Shown here: positions 57,510-64,000 of the stretch, in pieces | Layout: every line of letters starts with the position of its first letter | Position numbering within the stretch: the first letter of the stretch is position 1 | Assembly (NCBI GenBank): GCA_019722365.1 | Contig: JADFUC010001620.1 | Coordinates: 1-64,000, forward strand | From: Lithospermum erythrorhizon | Lineage: Eukaryota; Streptophyta; Magnoliopsida; Boraginales; Boraginaceae | Length of the DNA stretch: 64,000 nt | Direction: 5' to 3' | Position numbers and translations under genes: made by a program | Notes under the pieces: generated by a model | The model's input: only the letters and a program-made list of their open reading frames with translations | Databases searched by the model: none | What the model was told of the DNA's origin: nothing

Positions 57510-58380
57510 CTGCGTAGTAACGCAAAAAAATAGTATGTGGGAACATTCTTGGTCAAGAGAATGAAGAGACAAGAAACGCTACATTACCTTAATTAGATCC
57601 TTCCCAAATGAGTTGAACTACTCGCTTGTCAGTTGGTGGTTAGCCGATATTCGTCATTCGAGCTAAAAGCCTTTACTTCAGCTACAGGTCCCTTGATAAA
57701 TGCAAATCGTCAGTATGCTTGATGTCCAAACTCATGTTGTCGGATCGATTGGAAGGTGGTACACTGCAACAACAACGATTTGAAATTATCTATGTGCCTG
57801 GTACGTAAAGGGACAAATCTTAGCGATTTCTTGGCGAATCACCGCTTTGCGGTGAATGGGAGCTGTGTGCCGACCTCCCTGATGAAGATGTCATGAGTAT
57901 AGAAATAAGACCTCGTGGAAGATGTACTTCGGTGGTGCGTCGCTGAAAGCGAGCGAGTTGTCTTAAATCGCTCCTGACAAGATATCTTGCCATACTCATT
58001 TACACTAAGCCAGAAATGCTTAAACAATGTGGCAGAATACTAATCACTCATTCTAGGGTTAGAGGTAGCTACTGAATTAGATATAACTGAACTCGAAGTA
58101 TATGAAGATTCCTGATTTGTCATCGACCTCAAGCGGCGGAGATGCGAGATTAGAAAACCGAATTAATCCAAGATGGCCGAATGCTAGCGATTCTTTGCAA
58201 TCCATAGACAAAGTCTCCATCAAACACGTCTCTAGAAAATAAATATGCCCGACGGATGCTTTTAGCGAGGTTTAGCCTAAATACATAGCCTACCCGGAAA
58301 AGTGAGAGTATTAAGGTGTGTGAAGTGGGTGATGCTACCCACGTCTTCGAGCCACAAAAATCTGTGAAAGCAGAAACGAG
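57510..58380 (+). pseudogene. gypsy-2 RNase H remnants
   Basis: Discontinuous similarity to the RNase H and linker region (QQQRFEIIYVPGT-like at about 57768-57805). No long frame. Confidence 0.4.
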
Positions 58381-59000
58381 AGAAAGGATTCATGACCACC
58401 CACCTTGATCGATGCATCACGATATTTGGAGACAACACTGTCGACTAGTTCAACCTGAGAGAAGGTTACGGACGACTAAAGAAAAAAGTTGATATCGAGA
58501 GGAAGGCCCTTGCTTATGTACTACCATGATACTCTATTCAGGAGACCTTTTGGAGAAATGCTACTACGATGCTTGTCAAACGCTGAAGCAGCTCAAGTTG
58601 TAGTAGAAGCACATGCAGAATTATGTGGGGTACACCAGTCCGAGGCCAAACTCCATTTTCAAATCAAAAGGATGGGATATTGACCAACAATGGTCAAGGA
58701 CTGCTTAGAGTGTGCACGAGCATGCAAGCCATGTCAGTACGATGCCAACTTTATCAATCAACCCCCAAAACCATTCCATCCAACCATGGATGCATGGGGA
58801 CTTGACATGGTAGGACCCATGCCGTGGTCTAAATAAGGGTATACATATATCATAGCCGCCACGGATTACTTCTCTAAATGGACGGGCGAAAGCCTGTGAC
58901 GGAATGGGTGCCTCGCCTCGTGAAGTCGGCAGGCGTGACACAAGCTACATATTCCTCTCCCATTCTGTCGGCCCGACAAGCGACCTCAGGCATCGGCGGC
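58381..59000 (+). pseudogene. gypsy-2 integrase (N-terminal and core start)
   Basis: 58489-58683 reads ...LLRCLSNAEAAQVVVEAHAELCGVHQSEAKLHFQIKRMGY. After a stop it continues with WPTMVKDCLECARACKPCQ, completing the HHCC zinc-binding module. PFHPTMDAWGLDMVGPMPW then starts the core domain with its first catalytic Asp, and ATDYFSKW follows. Typical of Tat-type gypsy integrase. Truncated after about 58900. Confidence 0.8.
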
Positions 59001-59099
59001 CGAGACACGCTGCTTGATGCCCAGGCACCATCATGCAAATCTTTGCGGTTGTCTACCCAAGTGATCTCGGCGTCCTTATACTAGTCTCGGCCTCGTGAA

Positions 59100-61180
59100 G
59101 TGCTTCCTCAAGGCAGGGAAGGTGAAGTCCTCAGGTTGTCATCCTTGCTGATCACTGCAAAACACTCTCGCTTCAAATGCTTTTCCATTGCATTAGTGCA
59201 ATAGGAAGAAAGTTGAAGCTTGACCGTCCATGAGATGAGCTCTGATCTCATGACCATGTCTTGACTCCCTCAAGGTCTTGCCCCGCAAGGAGCGACACAA
59301 CCGGAGCCAAGTCTTCCTATGCTCAGTGTAGGAAGGAAAGGAAGGTGTATACTCTGGGGGCTGAGAACAAAGCCATCACAGTAAAGTAAACGAAACAATT
59401 AGTACCACATAAGAAAATCCAACATTAAAGCAAGACAAATCCAAGGCATGAGAGTTATGTGATGCACACTCGCTTCAAAAAGAATGAGGGGGTGACCTCG
59501 GGGATTACATTAGTTCAAAGGGGTGCCCATCGCCTGCTGTCGTAAAGTATCAACATCATGGCAGTGGCGAGTAGAAGAAGAGCGATCATCTCGGCTTCAT
59601 AAGTCACTTCGCGCTTCATAACAAAAGCAAAAAAGACGTAGGGTCAAATCTAATTCCAAGGCCAAGGTTGGAAAACTAGTAGGAACAATTCCTTCTTGTG
59701 CGTCCCTCAAAACCAACGAGAATCAGGAATTTGAAAAATAGAAACAAAGCGATTCCAAGAGCAAGTGGTCAATAGGAAGTAAGAAGACGTCCTCTTACTA
59801 ACTAAATACCATCAAAACTCGAGGTTGCTAAGACCAATATATGCCTAAGCCTAGTAATATACTAGTTAGCCTATCAGCCTGTGATGAGGAAATAGAGCAT
59901 GTGACAATGGTAAAGAACACGTGTTCGATGACCATGACACTAGCTAAGTTCACAAAGCAAGAAAAGCAAAATAAATCAAGCCTCCTCATAAAGACTCAAT
60001 TGTAATAAAGAACGGGAAGAGGAATGCATCAAATAAAGTTCCTAAAGGTCCATGCTATATGCAAAGGCCAACCTTACTCTACGTGATCTGAAGTTCAAAA
60101 CAAACCGAGAAGGTAATATTCAAAAAAAAAATCGGCCTGTGGCTTGCTTAGGTGGTCGAGCAGGCCTACCTAAACTTTCGAAGAATGCGAGCACATGAGC
60201 AAGCTAGACTTCTTGTGAGCGTGTCAAGAGAAATTTAACCGATAGGAGTTAGAGCCGGGGAGAAACAATCCCTCGAAGTTGTTGCAAAAAACGAGGGGGA
60301 AAAGCGAAATTCCATAAACAGCGAAAAGCCCAGCTAACTTCGAGTTTCTGAGAATGAGTTAGGAAGCCTACTACATATAAAAATGACCGTCTATCCGTTA
60401 GCTTTCCAACGGTATAGAGAACTCACAAAACATAATACTAAAGTTTTGAGTGGCGTGTTAAGAGTGATCAAAATACGTATTCAAGTCTCAAAAGTGCAAA
60501 AGAAGTATAAAGGTACTTACATTATGCAAAATTCTTCAAAGTTCTTCACAAAAGTTGAAAACTTTAAAATAAATCTCAACTCCAAAAGCTTGCAAAGAAT
60601 AAAAAAGACATTACGTGGTTATTACATGATCACACAATGTCAAAATTATACAAGAAAACAAGACAAAAAAAGAGAAAAGTCCCTATCTACCTCGGTATGC
60701 GTGCCTTTCGAGAGGGGAGGGGGAGTTGATGACAATGATCAATTATTTTCTCATCTTATGCTTATATAAAGACCTAGTAGGCCTCTTATCCCTAAAAGCC
60801 TAAGGGTTGGTGTCTTGATTGACAAGTAGGTCCTTTATCTGCCAAATCCCGAGAAATAAAAGCAGTAGCCAGCTCACAGGCTATGGTTCGAAAATCCCAT
60901 ATATACATGGGTAGGGATGACTAAAATTTTTCACATGAAAAGATACATCCCGAATATTTCCCGGTTAAACAAAATAGGACCAAAATTGGTCCGAAAATTC
61001 AAAAATAGGGTTTAATTGATTATTAAACTCTAAAATTAAGATAATTAATTCTAAAATCCACGAGGATTAAGATTAATTATTTTAAATATCTAGCATGTAA
61101 TAAATTCATGTTAAAAATATACATATTGATTCCTTCAAATCATAGGGATTGAACAATATAAATGCGATAAACAGAGTACA
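59100..61180 (+). other. gypsy-2 3' non-coding region
   Basis: About 2 kb between integrase and 3' LTR with no recognised domain. The 128-codon frame at 60383-60769 has no known motif and lysine-rich, low-complexity composition. Long 3' untranslated regions are usual in this lineage. Purine-rich strings near 59355 and 59485 could be PPT relics. Confidence 0.5.
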
Positions 61181-61189
61181 AGAAAATAA

Positions 61190-62349
61190 AGACTCTAGAA
61201 ACTACAGGGTTTGAAATAAAGACTCCAGGAAGTCCGGGGTCAATATGAAAATTCATTTGACCTAGAAAAAGAAACCGGAACCTTCACCTTTACATGAAAT
61301 GGCGCCTATTTCAATTGGAAACAAGTAATTCTCAAAATCCGGCGGTTCGGATCTTGCCTCCCAATTTAATGGTTAAGATCGTGATCCACGAAAGCGAACC
61401 CGACCAATCGAAGCCGTCGTTATTGAGCCCGGGAGGCCTATATAATCCCATTTTATATAATGAAAAATCTCGTTCATATCGGAAAAATACAAAAAAAAAA
61501 TGGCGAGAAAATCTGAGAGACCGATCTACGAAATTTCTAGTTAAAACTTTAAAGCAAGCCAGGTAAAATACAGCTTGGTGTTGGAAAATACCTCCAGGTA
61601 GCCAAAATAGGCGCCTGAAATCAAGAATTATTGCATAAAAGCAATAATTCTTCAAGTTGGCTTGTAAAATCTATGAGAATCTGGCCGGATTTCTCAAGAA
61701 AGCACAAATATTCGGGGAATAAGCTAAATGGCTCCTAATTATTCAAAAATCTTGAATGAACACGATAAATCTCGAGGTTTGATTTATCGAGTTAGGATAT
61801 AAGAATACACTAAATGTTAAGTCCACATGTTGGATTCGAGACAAAGAAGCTTATTTGCTAAGGCCCTGTCTAAATTGATCGGGTATCATTAAACAAGGTT
61901 GGAGCCGCTACGTCATATTGATCGCCGCTATAGCAATTGGCCAAAAGATTCATTTTGTAGTATAAGTTTGAAGCGGCGGCTCCGTCAAAGCTTAACTCGA
62001 GTCCCACCACTTAAGCCAGCGTCAATTCTGACAATTTCCTGGGGCCATTTGTAGTACAAGCTAGAAGGGACGTTGCACATATCGACACATCTATCCTAAT
62101 CAAATCAAGACAAGTCAAGCTCAAGCGAGCTCAAATCGAAAGCGTTCGTACAAACTCTGTCAATACCATGTCAAAGTCCAAGCGGTCGGACATCTCACAA
62201 ATCGTCGACAAGCGGCTTAGGAACTCATAGTTTGAGCAGTCGTCATAAATCGGTTGATAAGCCGTCTATTTATAAAATTTTTTCCCTACAATAAATTTAC
62301 ATATTATACCTCCAACACAATAAATAATAAAATTAGTCTTTCCATTACA
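61190..62349 (+). repeat. gypsy-2 3' LTR
   Basis: Homologous to the split 5' LTR. Ends ...CATTACA at 62349. A TATA-like GGCCTATATAA is at about 61434-61444. The left edge is uncertain because the first about 100 bp of the presumed 5' LTR start (44000-44048) have no clear match here. Confidence 0.7.
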
Positions 62350-63042
62350 AATATATTACTCATATGATACACTCAGTGCTTGAAAGTGGAAAGCAACGGC
62401 TTTCTGAAAATTCTTTCGTAAAGTTGGTATCATGAAAAGATGGGTACGCTAAATATTAAAAGCCAAGATTAGTTGAGGAGAGGTTAGAACAAAAAGAGTG
62501 TTATTTTTCTTCCTAAAAAGTTGTTAACCACTCTCAGTCTTTTGTCAGCTTACCAGTGTAAGTTGTGGAAACTCTTGTTCCTGTTGTAATCATCTATCAC
62601 TACATGATAGGCAGTTATAATTAATTAAAATGACCTATAAAACTCAATCATTTGTTCTTTTCTCCTTTTCTCAAAGTCTCTTGGCTACTACGCTCCTTAC
62701 TTGAGATTTTAATTTGGTACTTAACTTTTGACAATTAGAAAGGAGTCTATAAATCGAATTCCACGATGATCCCCTTAAAAGGCTCATAAAATATAGTCAT
62801 CTTTATGACCACTATGGGTGTCATGAAAGAACAATGGACAAATCGGTCGACTGACAAAGATGGGTGTAATCTTTATAACTCTTTGGCCCCATGACTTCCC
62901 TAATAAAACTTATCAACCTTCAACACATCTTTGGTTTTTCAAAATTGAGGAATAAGTATGTAACTCATCTAGTATTAATTGTCAAAGTGTCTCGAATAGT
63001 GGACAAGAGTATGCTTTTGATAAATAGTGTGATGTAACAGTG
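62350..63042. other. intergenic, no gene seen
   Basis: Mixed-composition sequence with several short frames and no recognised motif. CTATAAAA at about 62634 is TATA-like only. Confidence 0.4.
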
Positions 63043-63184
63043 CCGATAGTGGTAATGACACAATGTTGCAGTTTGGTCCCCAAACTAACGTTTAATCCCA
63101 AGCTGCCGGAAAAAATATGCTTTGGGGACCAAAGTACATGGTGTTCTATCCAAGGACCAAAGTACAACATTATGTCACTATCGG
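63043..63184. mobile_element. foldback element 1 (GGGACCAAAGT family)
   Basis: The left arm from 63043 (CCGATAGTGG..., TGACACAATGTTGCAG, TTTGGTCCCC) matches the reverse complement of about 63150-63184 (CCGATAGTGACATAATGTTG, TACTTTGGTCC). The (G)GGACCAAA motif recurs at 63124, 63154, 63185 and 63213. Resembles small non-autonomous inverted-repeat DNA transposons. Confidence 0.6.
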
Positions 63185-63589
63185 GGACCAAAAGTCTTCC
63201 CCGTCATTATTAGGGACCAAAAGCGCCAACTAAGTATCCATTTTATCACAGGCTATTGCAGCCAGTGCTTTCATGTCTTCAAATCAACACAGAGGATGTT
63301 TATGCAATATTGTGATTGTCAGTTGTCCTGATAGAACTACATTTTTGCTCTATATAATTCTAGGTTTTCAATCCTTAGAAACGAAGTAAACAAAACAGAT
63401 TGACATTTTTCTCTACAATAATTTAGTTGTATTTGTTTCGAGATAATTGCCGAAGTGAATTACGATAGTGGCGCCCAAGTTACACTGATTAGTAAGTATG
63501 AAAAGATTCTGGCTTTTGGTAAAATTAACATTTTTCGTTTAATCTTACCCTTATAGTTACGGTTTGGTCATAGAGTAGCCACAGAAAAA

Positions 63590-63670
63590 TGCAACTTTGG
63601 TCCCCGAACTAACGTCACATTATCTCAGATGTTTAGATTTATGAAACCATAGTTTGGAGACCAAAGTGCA
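63590..63670. mobile_element. foldback element 2 (same family)
   Basis: Arms TGCAACTTTGGTCCCCGAACT (63590-63610; first 20 bases considered) and AGTTTGGAGACCAAAGTGCA (63651-63670) pair with few mismatches. The left arm and the ACTAACGT that follows are shared with foldback 1 (63067-63090). Confidence 0.55.
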
Positions 63671-64000
63671 GCACTTTGTGCCCTTCTGGGACTATACGGT
63701 GATGTTATTGGGAGCCCATCTAGCTTGGTGCCATTATGTCAGGGGACCATTTGGCAATTTTCTCTATTTGTTTGGAGGAAATGGGGACCCGATGAAATTT
63801 ATTAATTTAGAGAGATCTATAAATGAATAATTTATTAATTTGAAGAGTTTTTTTAGCGAGATGAAGAGTTCAATTCAATGTATATTCATTATTCGAGAAT
63901 TAACGTTATTAAAGAAGTCGAGATGATTCCGCGATGAAATAATTCAAGACCACGAGATAATGATCAACCAATATGAAAATTTTAATGAACTACCTGAGTG
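63671..64000. other. window end, no gene seen
   Basis: AT-rich with no recognised feature, apart from more GGGGACCA-type words at about 63741-63750. Confidence 0.4.

Larger units (their letters stand above)
44000..62349 (+). mobile_element. Tat/Ogre-type Ty3/gypsy element (gypsy-2), split by a nested element
   Basis: The 5' LTR (44000-44106 plus 52028-53439) and 3' LTR (about 61190-62349) share AAAATAAAGACTCTAGAAA, GTTTGAAATAAAGACTCCAG, GGCGCCTATTTCAATT, GTGATCCAC, GGAGGCCTATATAA, GCAATAATTCTTCAAGT and AAATAATAAAATT. Interior: TTTGACACGCCCCGGTGGGG after the 5' LTR (a pattern found just downstream of the LTR in Tat/Athila-type elements), then gag, protease, RT, RNase H, integrase, all decayed. 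The outer flanks are similar AT runs (43992-43999, 62350-62357) too simple to prove a duplication. Confidence 0.8.

Noticed and set aside
60383..60769. 128-codon frame near the end of gypsy-2
   Set aside because: Lysine-rich, no recognisable domain, located in the expected 3' non-coding region. Kept only as part of that region.
1..64000. CRISPR arrays, bacterial operons, rRNA or intact tRNA genes
   Set aside because: No regularly spaced repeats of that type, no ribosome-binding sites, no cloverleaf other than the SINE head. The content is plant nuclear.

Overview
This window looks like repeat-rich nuclear DNA of a flowering plant, probably a eudicot. The sequence is AT-rich. It holds stacked Ty1/copia and Ty3/gypsy LTR retrotransposons, a tRNA-derived SINE, an RTE-type LINE and short foldback DNA elements. 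There is one intact intronless type I (M-gamma) MADS-box gene. I see no bacterial-style operons, rRNA genes or CRISPR arrays. The species cannot be named from the sequence alone.

Layout. 1-4288 is the 3' end of a plus-strand Ty3/gypsy element (decayed RNase H and integrase, polypurine tract, 2.4-kb LTR). It abuts an antisense LTR fragment of the same family (4289-4910). 4911-9929 is AT-rich and gene-poor, with a dispersed repeat (about 7020-8080) and a 55-codon His/Asn/Gly micro-ORF at 9268. Solo LTRs of the same gypsy family lie at 9930-12088 (perfect 5-bp target duplication) and 15637-18014. Between them is a candidate terminal-inverted-repeat element (about 13205-15020). 19171-29593 is a minus-strand copia element. 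Its left LTR was hit twice: by a SINE (19354-19464, perfect 12-bp duplication) and by a second minus-strand copia (19562-25335). 30297-38554 is a plus-strand Sirevirus-like copia bounded by a perfect TTAGT duplication, decayed inside.

The only convincing host gene is the MADS gene at 38960-39685. It starts 405 bp downstream of the Sirevirus 3' LTR, on the same strand. After it come an RTE LINE reverse-transcriptase remnant containing a 70-bp AT microsatellite, a candidate hAT-like insertion, and a second copy of the 7-kb dispersed repeat (about 42900-43880). About 44000-62349 is a plus-strand Tat/Ogre-type gypsy element. Its 5' LTR is split by a minus-strand, gag-only, Sirevirus-like non-autonomous element (44107-52027). 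The window ends with two related foldback elements (63043-63184 and 63590-63670).

The most unusual signals are structural. The non-coding interior of the gag-only element carries two hairpin families whose stems differ between copies by paired, compensating changes while the loops stay similar. The gypsy LTR family carries a conserved donor / acceptor / donor arrangement enclosing a 61-63 nt exon-like segment in three copies. Boundaries of decayed elements are approximate unless a target duplication or LTR terminus is stated.
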